Below, one piece after another: positions 15,330 through 23,416 of a DNA stretch of 24,216 nucleotides. The stretch is from Xenococcus sp039190385 (GTDB taxonomy: Bacteria; Cyanobacteriota; Cyanobacteriia; Cyanobacteriales; Xenococcaceae). The stretch's first letter is position 1, and every line of letters starts with the position of its first letter. Both the position numbers and the translations under genes were made by a program. The notes under the pieces were generated by a model that was given only the letters and a program-made list of their open reading frames with translations, made no database searches and was not told the DNA's origin. The DNA is taken from positions 1 through 24,216 of the forward strand of contig JBCCYD010000036.1 in NCBI GenBank assembly GCA_039190385.1, given 5' to 3'.

Positions 15330-15406
15330 CTTCTAGATATAGCTATGTTATGTTATTTGTACTTAGATTCTAGACTATAACAACAAAATTCTTGATTGAA
15401 AAAGCT

Positions 15407-15673
15407 ATGGATGCCTTTACCCCAACTCCTCCAGACTGGACACAAAAAGCAGTTCATGCAGTAAGATTTTGTTGCCCTACCTGTAAGGAGAATACCGAAA
15501 GTGCTACTAATGTCTGGCTCAATCGTCGCGCTCCGGTGACGGGATATGATCAACGTCGGAAATGGCAAGAATTTTATCTTTGTCAATGTGGCACTGCTTG
15601 GTGGTCTTGGAGTAGCGATCGCCCAGCTTCGGCATTAGCTATTACCCAAAATCCTGAGCCACCTCTAGTTTAA
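15407..15673 (+). CDS. Small conserved protein with putative zinc-binding cysteines
   Basis: An 88-residue protein starting MDAFTPTPPDWTQKAVHAVRFCCPTC. An upstream in-frame TTG at 15392 is possible but less likely. Cysteines occur as FCCPTCKE in the N-terminal half and LCQCG in the second half, suggesting a zinc ribbon with two knuckles. Between them is NVWLNRRAPVTGYDQRRKWQEFY, and then TAWWSWSSDRP. I recall similar short proteins only in cyanobacteria; the function is unknown. It diverges from ndhS, 77 bases away. Confidence 0.75.
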   Translation: MDAFTPTPPDWTQKAVHAVRFCCPTCKENTESATNVWLNRRAPVTGYDQRRKWQEFYLCQCGTAWWSWSSDRPASALAITQNPEPPLV

Positions 15674-15696
15674 CAAGTGTTGACTTCATCTCCGAG

Positions 15697-16008
15697 CTAA
15701 TGAGCTTTGAATTCACAGGAAACAGTTTGATCCTGCCAATATATCGTAACGCGATCGCCTTTAAAGGGTAGCTGTGCGATCGCATCAATTTCTAGTTTCA
15801 AATAGTTCCAAGTTTCCTCATTCGGGCAGTAAATATCCAAGCCATTACTGCTCGTGTTCCACTTCAGTTCGCATAGCTCAGTTGCGGGAATTGCCGATTT
15901 AATGAGCTTAAGATTTTCTCCAATCGCTTTAAACTTTTGCAGCCATTGAGAATTCTCCACCTGCGCCCTAAGCTTATCCTCAAGAGGATTTTCCGATTCA
16001 GAATTCAT
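15697..16008 (-). CDS. Small conserved protein of unknown function
   Basis: A 103-residue acidic protein. The N-terminal half (LEDKLRAQVENSQWLQKFKAIGENLKLIKSAIP) is helical, and the second half (CELKWNTSSNGLDIYCPNEETWNYLKLEIDAI) suggests a small alpha-beta fold. No catalytic motif or membrane segment. It lies 61 bases downstream of the response regulator on the same strand, so the two may be co-transcribed. I do not recognise the family. Confidence 0.7.
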   Translation of the reverse strand: MNSESENPLEDKLRAQVENSQWLQKFKAIGENLKLIKSAIPATELCELKWNTSSNGLDIYCPNEETWNYLKLEIDAIAQLPFKGDRVTIYWQDQTVSCEFKAH

Positions 16009-16069
16009 AAGCCATTACTAAAGATATAACAATGTAGTATCTTACTCATTACTCATTACCCATTAATCA

Positions 16070-16465
16070 CTACTGATTAACCAAAGACACAATCTGATCA
16101 ATAAACTGCTGATGATCGACAACCGGCTTAGAAATATAACTGTCGGCACCACTTTGTTGTAGCAATGATTCGCGATCGCCCTGCATGGCATGGGCAGTCA
16201 CCAAGATAATCGGTAAAGATGCAGTTTGTGGATCGCCTTTCAGCATTTGTGTAATCTTAATGCCATCTACAGGTTTACCTTCATAAACACTATTCGACAA
16301 AGAAACGTCCATCAAAATCACATCTACGGTGCCAGATTTTGCAATTTCTAGGACTTCTAGGACATTTTCCGTCCCACGCACCTCCAATCCTCCTCGTTTC
16401 GTTAATATTTTCGAAAAAACTCGGAAATTAATGGGATCGTCTTCTACAATCAAAACTGTGGTCAT
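16070..16465 (-). CDS. Single-domain response regulator (receiver only)
   Basis: A 131-residue receiver domain with no output domain, similar in size to DivK and CheY. The acidic pocket is D9-D10 in VEDDP, the phosphoacceptor is D53 in VILMDVSLS, the switch threonine is in LVTAHA, and the conserved lysine is in YISKPV. An insertion after the phosphoacceptor (NSVYEGKPVDGIKI) is slightly longer than in CheY. The cognate kinase is not in the window. The start ATG 16465 lies opposite the topoisomerase gene across a 226-base gap. Confidence 0.92.
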   Translation of the reverse strand: MTTVLIVEDDPINFRVFSKILTKRGGLEVRGTENVLEVLEIAKSGTVDVILMDVSLSNSVYEGKPVDGIKITQMLKGDPQTASLPIILVTAHAMQGDRESLLQQSGADSYISKPVVDHQQFIDQIVSLVNQ

Positions 16466-16610
16466 AGATACTAATTACCAAAATCCTACTTACTGTATTA
16501 AGGCTCAATGTTAAGAATAATGATTAGGAAACATTGATTCATCGCCAATATCATTGTGGCTCACCAAGAAGCAAGATAGTAATTTTTTTATTCTGATACT
16601 ATTATTGCTC

Positions 16611-16691
16611 ATGAACAGCAGACCAGTGACCAGTTTTCACTATCATAATCAACAAGGGCGTATTTTTGTACCAACCAGTGGAGAATCGTAA
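16611..16691 (+). CDS. Possible 26-residue leader ORF abutting the topoisomerase gene
   Basis: ATG 16611 opens MNSRPVTSFHYHNQQGRIFV and stops with TAA at 16689-16691, directly touching the ATG of the topoisomerase gene in the same frame. The Shine-Dalgarno of the main gene lies inside it. There is no good ribosome site before ATG 16611, so it may be untranslated or chance. Confidence 0.25.
   Translation: MNSRPVTSFHYHNQQGRIFVPTSGES
16680..16683 (+). promoter_or_regulatory. Ribosome binding site of the topoisomerase gene
   Basis: GGAG is separated by eight bases from ATG 16692. This supports the start MAKQLNLLG, which is also the family's usual start. Confidence 0.6.
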
Positions 16692-19217
16692 ATGGCAAAA
16701 CAACTAAACCTATTAGGAAATGGTCAGATTATTCCTACCGCACTTCACACGGAAATGGAACGGTCTTACCTGGAATATGCCATGAGTGTCATAGTTGGTC
16801 GTGCCCTACCCGATGTTCGAGATGGACTAAAACCCGTACATAGGCGAATTCTCTATGCCATGCATGAGCTGGGTCTCACCCCTGATCGTCCCTATCGTAA
16901 ATGTGCCAGAGTTGTTGGGGATGTACTCGGCAAATATCACCCCCACGGTGACCAATCGGTATACGACGCCCTAGTGCGTATGGTACAAAGTTTTTCTACT
17001 CGTTATCCTCTGCTCGCGGGACATGGTAATTTTGGCTCGGTGGATAATGATCCTCCCGCTGCCATGCGTTACACCGAAACCAGACTTGCCCCGATCGCGC
17101 ACCACGGGATGCTCAGTGAAATTGACGGTGAAACGGTTGATTTCACCTCTAACTTTGATAATTCCCAACAAGAACCAGTAGTTTTACCTGTCCAACTACC
17201 AATTCTCCTGCTCAATGGTTGTGGTGGTATTGCCGTGGGCATGGCAACCAATGTGCCACCCCATAACCTAGGCGAGGTTGTTGATGGTCTAATTGCTTTA
17301 ATTGATAAACCAGATTTAGCCGATGATAAATTATGGCAGTTGATTCCTGGCCCCGATTTTCCTACAGGTGGAGAAATTGTCGAAACCAAAGGAATTAGGG
17401 ATGCCTATAGTGTGGGGCGTGGCAGCATTAAGCTACGAGGCATTGCCAAGGTCGAAAAAATTCTTTTGCGTCAGAAGAAAAGACGCAAAGAAAGAACGGC
17501 GATTATTGTTACGGAATTGCCTTATCAGGTAAACAAAGCTGGGTGGATCGAAAAGGTTGCCGATCTAGTTAACAATAGTCGTTTAGAAGGAATTTCTGAT
17601 ATCCGCGATGAAAGCGATCGCACTGGCATGAGAGTTGTCATTGAGCTGAAAAAGGATGCGATGGCTCAAGATGTTTTACGTAAACTCTATCGTCAGACGG
17701 CACTCCAGAATAATTTTGGGGCAATTATGCTCGCATTAGTTGATAATACGCCGCTACAGCTTTCTTTGCGGGAAATCCTAGAACAGTTCTTAGAATTTCG
17801 CGAGTTAACTCTCAGAAGGCAATATGGACAAGAACTGAGCGAGTGTCAACAAAGATTGCATTTGGTTGCTGGGTTATTACTAGCATTAGAGAATCTCGAT
17901 CAATTGGTGGATATTTTACGCAATGCTCCAGATGGTTCGACAGCCAAGATTCGCATGATTGAAGAATTGGCAGTTAGTGAAACCCAAGCTGATTCTATTT
18001 TAGGAATGCCGATGCGTCGGATCACGGGACTAGAAAAGGAAAAACTAGTGGAAGAACAAGCCCAATTACAGCAGAGAATTGATGAATTGGAAAGTCTTTT
18101 GGGAGATCGCCACGAATTAATGAAGTCGCTGAAAAAGGAATTACGTTCACTTAAGCGTAAATATGGTGATGAACGTCGCACTAGGATTTCTAGCAACTTC
18201 ACGATCGAAGAGGTCAAACCGAAACGCAAAAGCAGATCTGCTAAGCAAAAGGCTCAAATCTTTACTGAAGAAACTGCTGTTCAGCCATCGGTCTTGAAAA
18301 TTACCAAAGAAGCTGAGGCCAAGATTAATTTTACCCATGAAGGACATGTTTATTGGCAAAATCCCAAGGAACAGACTTCTTCCTCCTGGAGAAAAGGTGA
18401 AGATTTTGTGGTGCGGCAGGAAGTAATTGGCGATCGCGAAAAGATGATTTTTATCACCGATAGTGGCAAAGCCTATCCTGTGGCGATCGCAGAAATCCCT
18501 CATTATCTAGAAAACCAGACTCAAACCACAGTGGGGCTATTATCCCAAGCAGCCCAAAGAGATGCCGACAAAACTATTGATCATTTCTTTTTAGACCCAG
18601 GCGAAAAGCGTGATCTGATTTTGTTAACCGCTAAAGGAATGATTAAGCGGCTAGCAATTGCGGAATTGATTAATCTCGGCAATCGAGGTTTTGTGTTGCT
18701 CAAGCTCAAAGAGCAAGATACTTTGCAATATGTTGGGTTTAATCAGGAAGATGGGGAAATCGCGATCGCAACTAGCAATGGTAGAGTTGTTCGCTTACCA
18801 GTCAATCAACAAAACATTCCGACGATGGGACGCAATGCCCAAGGAAATCAGGGGATAAAATTACGGCTGGGAGAAACCATTGTTGGTTGTGCCGATGTGA
18901 CGAAGCAGAAAAATATTTTATTGGTCACTAAATTGGGATATAGTAAGCAATTTCCTGTTAATACAGCTAGATTATGTAAGCGCGGTGATTTAGGAACCTA
19001 TGCCATTCCCTTTACGAATAAACAGGATTATTTAGCTGCGGCAATTCTTGCCCAACCTGAAAGTGAGGTAATTTTGACGACTAATACGGGAAATAGATTA
19101 GTTCAAGAGCTAGATAAGATAGACGTTTTAGGGAAAGATCGCAAACCGCAAAAAATTGCTAAGCTTGAGGCCAAAGACGCGATCGTGAATATTTATCTCC
19201 AACCGACCCAATCCTAA
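16692..19217 (+). CDS. gyrA: Type IIA topoisomerase subunit A (GyrA/ParC)
   Basis: An 841-residue protein with the breakage-reunion domain of GyrA and ParC: SYLEYAMSVIVGRALPDVRDGLKPVHRRILYAM, YHPHGDQSVYDALVRM and the catalytic tyrosine Y127 in AAMRYTETRLAPI. A coiled-coil tower follows (about residues 370-490). The C-terminal beta-pinwheel blades are recognisable from repeated stretches such as MIFITDSGKAYPVA, LILLTAKGMIKRLA, IAIATSNGRVVRLP and ILLVTKLGYSKQFP. I do not see the GyrA-box (QRRGGKG type) needed for DNA wrapping and supercoiling, so a topoisomerase IV-like or specialised paralogue is possible; cyanobacteria often carry two such genes. The symbol gyrA follows common annotation and is not proven. 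No gyrB or parE is nearby. Confidence 0.93.
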   Translation: MAKQLNLLGNGQIIPTALHTEMERSYLEYAMSVIVGRALPDVRDGLKPVHRRILYAMHELGLTPDRPYRKCARVVGDVLGKYHPHGDQSVYDALVRMVQSFSTRYPLLAGHGNFGSVDNDPPAAMRYTETRLAPIAHHGMLSEIDGETVDFTSNFDNSQQEPVVLPVQLPILLLNGCGGIAVGMATNVPPHNLGEVVDGLIALIDKPDLADDKLWQLIPGPDFPTGGEIVETKGIRDAYSVGRGSIKLRGIAKVEKILLRQKKRRKERTAIIVTELPYQVNKAGWIEKVADLVNNSRLEGISDIRDESDRTGMRVVIELKKDAMAQDVLRKLYRQTALQNNFGAIMLALVDNTPLQLSLREILEQFLEFRELTLRRQYGQELSECQQRLHLVAGLLLALENLDQLVDILRNAPDGSTAKIRMIEELAVSETQADSILGMPMRRITGLEKEKLVEEQAQLQQRIDELESLLGDRHELMKSLKKELRSLKRKYGDERRTRISSNFTIEEVKPKRKSRSAKQKAQIFTEETAVQPSVLKITKEAEAKINFTHEGHVYWQNPKEQTSSSWRKGEDFVVRQEVIGDREKMIFITDSGKAYPVAIAEIPHYLENQTQTTVGLLSQAAQRDADKTIDHFFLDPGEKRDLILLTAKGMIKRLAIAELINLGNRGFVLLKLKEQDTLQYVGFNQEDGEIAIATSNGRVVRLPVNQQNIPTMGRNAQGNQGIKLRLGETIVGCADVTKQKNILLVTKLGYSKQFPVNTARLCKRGDLGTYAIPFTNKQDYLAAAILAQPESEVILTTNTGNRLVQELDKIDVLGKDRKPQKIAKLEAKDAIVNIYLQPTQS

Positions 19218-19311
19218 GCCAAGAAATGCTATTCTGATATCTGTCATGGAGTTGGAATCAAGTTAAAAGTTATCAATTTTTAATTATCAATTCTCAATTT
19301 TCCATTGATCA
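19218..19311. other. Short gap with repeat before the tRNA gene
   Basis: A 94-base gap between the topoisomerase gene and the tRNA. It holds the AT-rich repeat ATCAATTTTTAATTATC and CAATTCTCAATTTT, the inverse of the repeat seen at 8505-8542. No clear terminator. Confidence 0.4.
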
Positions 19312-19385
19312 GGGTGCGTAGCTCAGTTGGATAGAGCACTAGATTCCGGTTCTAGGTGTCGGGGGTTCGACTCCCTCCGTGCTCG
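19312..19385 (+). tRNA. tRNA-Arg (anticodon CCG)
   Basis: A complete cloverleaf of 74 bases. The acceptor stem is GGGTGCG with CGTGCTC (two G-T wobbles), the D arm GCTC/GAGC, the anticodon arm CTAGA/TCTAG with loop TTCCGGT giving anticodon CCG, a five-base variable region GTGTC, and the T arm GGGGG-TTCGACT-CCCTC. The discriminator is G and CCA is not encoded. It reads CGG arginine codons. It lies at the border between housekeeping genes and the CHAT region. Confidence 0.96.
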
Positions 19386-19401
19386 TTGTAATTTAATTTC
19401 T

Positions 19402-20013
19402 TTAGTTAAATTGTTGGATAAATTCCGCTTCGATTGTCAAGGGGCTTTCAGTCAAGCCACGGTTGATATATTTGATGAGATTAGACGAGTTTAGATTTGA
19501 TAGATATTTGCTTTTTTCAATTACTTGATAGTTATTGTTTTCTAGTTGATAAAAAGTAATTTCATTATTTTGCCAAAGCCAGACTTCTGGAATTTTTAAA
19601 TTGCTATATTTTTCTAGATCGGCAACTCCACCGCTAGAAAAAATTACTTCCACAGCGAGATCGGGAAGATCTTTATCGGTGCCAAAAGCAAAACTAACAT
19701 CGGGTTCTTTTCCTGCTAGAGGAGGATTTTTTAATGTAGTGGAGCGAAAAGGATAGTACAAAATATTATATTGACGACAATATGCAGTGATTAAGTAGTT
19801 GATGATCTCGGCAATTCGTTCGTGGTTTCTGCCTGGCGACACGATAGTTATTTCCCCGTCAAAGTAGCTAATTCGATAACCTGAATATTCTTCACTAGTT
19901 AATTGCTCGAAATCATCCCAAGTCATACCAGATAAAATCAGAATTTGGTCTTGTTGGGTTAGGCGATCGCGAAATGGAGAGATTTGACTTACTTTGGGAA
20001 TATTAATTAGCAT
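19402..20013 (-). CDS. Uma2 family endonuclease-like protein
   Basis: A 203-residue Uma2 (DUF820) protein. RISYFDGEITIVSPGRNHERI, KEPDVSFAFG, LAVEVIFSSGGVADLEKYSNLKIPEVWLWQNNEITFYQL follow the family order, and D and E of the PD-(D/E)xK-like site are in EPDVSF and AVEVIF. Unlike the other Uma2 protein of the window it has no coiled-coil tail. It faces away from the CHAT gene, with a 102-base shared upstream region, and its stop is 16 bases from the tRNA end. One HIP1 site lies in it. Whether it works with the CHAT module is unknown; Uma2 genes are scattered widely in cyanobacteria. Confidence 0.88.
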   Translation of the reverse strand: MLINIPKVSQISPFRDRLTQQDQILILSGMTWDDFEQLTSEEYSGYRISYFDGEITIVSPGRNHERIAEIINYLITAYCRQYNILYYPFRSTTLKNPPLAGKEPDVSFAFGTDKDLPDLAVEVIFSSGGVADLEKYSNLKIPEVWLWQNNEITFYQLENNNYQVIEKSKYLSNLNSSNLIKYINRGLTESPLTIEAEFIQQFN

Positions 20014-20044
20014 ATTTTAATCAACTTAACTATATCTTCACGAA

Positions 20045-20088
20045 ATGCTTGGCTAAAAAGCATGAATATTGCTATATTAATTTAATAT
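20045..20088. promoter_or_regulatory. Two dyads between the divergent Uma2 and CHAT genes
   Basis: ATGCTT (20045-20050) with AAGCAT (20058-20063), and 11 bases further a perfect palindrome ATATTAATTTAATAT (20074-20088). The second ends 27 bases before the CHAT start and overlaps a TATA-rich stretch that could serve as a -10 region. An operator is plausible; no motif match is claimed. Confidence 0.35.
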
Positions 20089-20115
20089 TAGTTCATCATC
20101 TATTGGTAAATCTAG

Positions 20116-23019
20116 ATGCCAAAAGATTCTAAAAAAGCAAAAGGTTTTGGAAAAAAGAAACCAGATAATCAGATTGGCGAGATTAAGTCTCGTGAGGTTT
20201 TTGATCGTCTTTTAGATGCTAGCCTCAAAGGTCAGGACGAAGTTTATCGCCTTTTGGAGCAATATCAAGACTATATGACTGATGGCTTTGCATTGATGGT
20301 GCGAGAAGAAGCGGCAATGAAGTTGCGGCGTTTGGGAGGAACGCAAAAACTCAATTTACTCGGCAAACTTTATAGATTAAACTATGATATTTATAAATTT
20401 CCGAAGGGAAATCAAGCGAGTCAGATTGAGATTGTCATTGCCATTAATGAAGTCTTAATTAAGTTTGTTAATCGCTTTGCTTTTCCTCCATTATGGGCAT
20501 CCCTACAAAATGGGCTAGGCAATAGTTATTATGATCGAATAAGAGGAGATCGAACTGATAATTTAGAGCTGGCAATTGCTGCTTACCAAAATGCACTGGA
20601 AATACGTACTCACGAAACATTTCCAGAAGCTTGGGCAATAACCCAAAATAGTCTTGGGATTGCTTATACAGAGCAAGCAAAATTCAGCTTAGCAATGACT
20701 GCTTACCAAAATGCATTAGAAATACGTACTCGCGAAGCATTTCCAGAAGCTTGGGCAATGACCCAAAATAGTCTTGGGATTGCTTACACAGAGCAAGGGA
20801 AGTTCGACTTAGCAAGTACCTCATATAAAACCGCCTTAGAAATACGTACTCGTGAAGCATTTCCAGAAAATTGGGCAAATACTCAAAATAATCTTGGCGA
20901 CACTTATTGTAGAGCTGGAAAATACCAAGAAGCTATTGCTTGTTTGAAAGCGTCTCTAGAAATACGTACTCGCGAAGAATTTCCTGAAGATTGGGCTATG
21001 AGCCAATACAATTTAGCGATTGCATATAGTGGCTTGGGAAACCTAAATCAAGCATTTACTTATTTCCGCTTCTCTCTTGAAATATTTGCCCCAACAGCAT
21101 TTCCTTCAAGGCGTTTGCAATCAGGACGGGATTTTGGCAAAGCTGCATTTGATGCTGAAAAATGGCAAGTAGCGATAGAAGGTTACATCGCGGCAATTGA
21201 AGCTGTAGAAGTAATTTGTAGTTGGGCAAGCAATAATCAACATCGCAGTGAGATTCTACAAGAGGAAATTGATGTTTATACTCAAGCAGTACAAGCTTGT
21301 CTGAATGATAATCAGCCCGAATTAGCAGTTGAATATGTAGAGCGCAGTAAAGCACGAAATCTCGTGCAACTTTTTGCTGATTTAGATAATAAATCTAATA
21401 AAGTTAATTCTAATATTCTGAATCACTTAGAACGACTTAAGAAAGAAATCCGGGGAAAGCAACAAGAATTAGACAATATTCCGAAGGATTTTGGACAGAA
21501 AATTAAATCAATAGTTTCAAATGTTGTTGAGCATTTTTTTTCCGAGTCTGATGAAACAGAATTTACAGATCAACCAACTAACAATGAGGAACAATCTGAC
21601 ACAGTTACAAATGATAATTCTCCTAATCCAAATCAGCTTTATGCCCAAAAATTAAGAATAGAGTTAGAAGATTTACAAGAAGAATTTGATGAAGTTCTAG
21701 AAGAAATAATTGAATTAGATCCTGTTTATGCTTTAACTCAGGCAGTTCAACCCATTCGTTATCAGGAAATTATTGCGCAACTTGAAGATCGCACAGCAAT
21801 TATTGAATGGTATCTAACGGAGCAAGGATTTTATACTTTTCTGATAACTAAAGAGTCTGAAAAACCAGAATTTTGGCAATTTGTAAAAGATGAACTTGAG
21901 CAATTAAACCAATGGCAGCAAGCATATTTAGAAGATTACAATAAGCATAAATATTTTCAGTGGAAGGATGCTTTGACCACTCGCTTGGAAGAACTAGCAA
22001 ATATTTTGCATCTCCAGGAAATTCTGGATAAAATTCCTGAAAATTGTAATCAATTAATTCTAGTTCCCCATCGTTATCTGCACTTGTTGCCGCTTCATGC
22101 ACTGCCGATTAACACCAATGATTGTTTGTTAAATCGTTTTTCCCAAGGAATACGTTATGCTCCTAGTTGTCAGTTATTACAATTAAGTCAAAAACGATCT
22201 TCAGTTGATAATTCCAACGAAATAGCGAAAAACTTCTTTGCTATCCAAAATCCCACAGAAGATCTCAATTTTGCTAATGTAGAAGTTGAAACAATTCGCC
22301 AATACTTTGATAAAAACTATGTTTTAGCTCAGAAACAAGCAACTAAAAGTAAATGGAATAAAAACCAAACTAAAAAAGATTTAAAATCATCTAATTTTGT
22401 TCACTTCTCTTGTCATAGTTATTTCAACTTTGATGAACCTTTGAGTTCTCCTCTTGTGCTTTCAGGGTCTAGTGTTTCAAAAACTTCTCTATCTTCAAAT
22501 GAATCTTTGCGTTTTATTTCTCCTGATCAGCAAAGCTACAATTTGGGACAGTGCTTGCTATTAAAAGAAATTTTCAACTTAGATTTGTTCCCTTGTCGAT
22601 TAGTTACTCTCTCTGCTTGCGAGACAGGTTTGAGTAATCCCGAAAATTGGGGCGATGAATATATTGGTCTTCCCAGTGGTTTTTTGGTAGCGGGCAGTCC
22701 TAGTGTAGTCGGCAGTCAATGGGCAGTGAGCGATATCTCTACGGCAATTTTGATGATTAAGTTTTACGAAAATCTGATGACACAATTTGAGTCAGGAACT
22801 ATTAACAATCTCAATCAGTTGTCAGTTTCCAAAGCTCTAAATTCTGCTCAACTATGGTTACGGTCAGTTACTAAGACCGATTTATTAGCGTGGATAGAAA
22901 AGTTTGACTTGGATGCAGAAAGGCAGAAAGAACTGGAACGAGATCTAAGACTAGCAGCCAATGATCAACCTTATGCTGAACCAATTTATTGGGCTGCTTT
23001 TTGCGCGATTGGACAGTAA
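20116..23019 (+). CDS. TPR-CHAT caspase-like protease
   Basis: A 967-residue protein. The first 30 residues are lysine-rich. Residues 116-315 hold five TPR-type units of exactly 40 residues (LEIRTREAFPEAWAMTQNSL in the core ones), with one or two degenerate units to about 400. A charged helical and low-complexity linker (about 425-555) rich in E, D, N and Q follows, then a CHAT domain from about 555 to the end. CHAT markers are LVPHRYLHLLPLHALP, catalytic H767 in VHFSCHSYFN and catalytic C835 in VTLSACETGLS, so the protease looks competent. There is no membrane segment. CHAT enzymes are caspase-fold cysteine proteases, often switched on through their sensor repeats in defence or cell-death systems. 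Two genes follow closely on the same strand and probably form its operon. No HIP1 site occurs within it. Confidence 0.93.
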   Translation: MPKDSKKAKGFGKKKPDNQIGEIKSREVFDRLLDASLKGQDEVYRLLEQYQDYMTDGFALMVREEAAMKLRRLGGTQKLNLLGKLYRLNYDIYKFPKGNQASQIEIVIAINEVLIKFVNRFAFPPLWASLQNGLGNSYYDRIRGDRTDNLELAIAAYQNALEIRTHETFPEAWAITQNSLGIAYTEQAKFSLAMTAYQNALEIRTREAFPEAWAMTQNSLGIAYTEQGKFDLASTSYKTALEIRTREAFPENWANTQNNLGDTYCRAGKYQEAIACLKASLEIRTREEFPEDWAMSQYNLAIAYSGLGNLNQAFTYFRFSLEIFAPTAFPSRRLQSGRDFGKAAFDAEKWQVAIEGYIAAIEAVEVICSWASNNQHRSEILQEEIDVYTQAVQACLNDNQPELAVEYVERSKARNLVQLFADLDNKSNKVNSNILNHLERLKKEIRGKQQELDNIPKDFGQKIKSIVSNVVEHFFSESDETEFTDQPTNNEEQSDTVTNDNSPNPNQLYAQKLRIELEDLQEEFDEVLEEIIELDPVYALTQAVQPIRYQEIIAQLEDRTAIIEWYLTEQGFYTFLITKESEKPEFWQFVKDELEQLNQWQQAYLEDYNKHKYFQWKDALTTRLEELANILHLQEILDKIPENCNQLILVPHRYLHLLPLHALPINTNDCLLNRFSQGIRYAPSCQLLQLSQKRSSVDNSNEIAKNFFAIQNPTEDLNFANVEVETIRQYFDKNYVLAQKQATKSKWNKNQTKKDLKSSNFVHFSCHSYFNFDEPLSSPLVLSGSSVSKTSLSSNESLRFISPDQQSYNLGQCLLLKEIFNLDLFPCRLVTLSACETGLSNPENWGDEYIGLPSGFLVAGSPSVVGSQWAVSDISTAILMIKFYENLMTQFESGTINNLNQLSVSKALNSAQLWLRSVTKTDLLAWIEKFDLDAERQKELERDLRLAANDQPYAEPIYWAAFCAIGQ
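20461..21060 (+). repeat. Tandem 120-bp TPR-coding repeats
   Basis: Five consecutive 120-bp units, each coding for 40 residues, start at 20461, 20581, 20701, 20821 and 20941. Units 2 and 3 differ at about 14 of 120 positions by my count; the others are more diverged. GAAATACGTACTC is kept in the last four. Confidence 0.85.
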
Positions 23020-23059
23020 ATATAATTAAATAAGTTAGTAATTTTAGGAGCAATTTATT

Positions 23060-23404
23060 ATGAATTATTCTCAGATAGGTTCAGGGTTTCTTGATTTATT
23101 AAAAGATCTAGACCCCGACTCACAAGCTAAACAAGATTTACCACAACTAGTGGACATCTTAGAAAGTTTGGATGATGATCAATCTGACGCGATCGCGGAT
23201 GCTATCGTTGACTGGTGTGCCGCTCATCAACCCTTGGGAGAAAATTTAAGAATTGTCGCTTTAAGAAGACCACCAACAAAAGCTAATCAAGCTAATGAAG
23301 AACAAATCAAATACAATATCTCTCTTAAAATGAAGATCAAACAAAAAATACAAGAAAATCAAGAACAGAAATCAGACAATTCACAAACATATCAAAATAG
23401 TTAG
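23060..23404 (+). CDS. Small protein of the CHAT operon, CATASP-like
   Basis: A 114-residue protein with AGGAG at 23046-23050, nine bases before ATG 23060, and 40 bases after the CHAT stop. Residues 1-65 are acidic and helical (FLDLLKDLDPDSQAKQDLPQLVDILESLDDDQSDAIADAIVDW); the tail is basic and then hydrophilic, probably disordered. By position and size it matches the CATRA-associated small protein (CATASP) that I recall from comparative genomics of CHAT/TPR conflict systems, but I cannot confirm sequence membership by eye. As a member of the operon it might regulate the protease or be its substrate; that is inference. One HIP1 site is present. Confidence 0.6.
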   Translation: MNYSQIGSGFLDLLKDLDPDSQAKQDLPQLVDILESLDDDQSDAIADAIVDWCAAHQPLGENLRIVALRRPPTKANQANEEQIKYNISLKMKIKQKIQENQEQKSDNSQTYQNS

Positions 23405-23416
23405 TCAGGGGATTTT

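Larger units (their letters stand above)
16466..16691. other. Divergent intergenic region before the topoisomerase gene
   Basis: A 226-base region between the response regulator and the topoisomerase gene. It should carry both promoters; I could not place them confidently. It contains a 26-codon frame (16611-16691) ending just before the topoisomerase start, and the Shine-Dalgarno GGAG at 16680-16683. Confidence 0.4.

Noticed and set aside
15353..15586. A 77-codon minus-strand frame opposite the cysteine-rich small gene
   Set aside because: The plus-strand frame has the paired cysteine motifs and better composition; the minus frame is its shadow.
16971..18503. Several antisense open frames inside the topoisomerase gene
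   Set aside because: They lie wholly opposite a strongly conserved coding sequence, have no ribosome sites and no family-like sequence.
19361..19385. The tRNA 3' end as an attachment site with a matching downstream copy
   Set aside because: I found no second copy in the window. It remains possible beyond the right edge.
20468..22785. Antisense open frames inside the CHAT gene
   Set aside because: They mirror the TPR and CHAT coding sequence and have no independent support.
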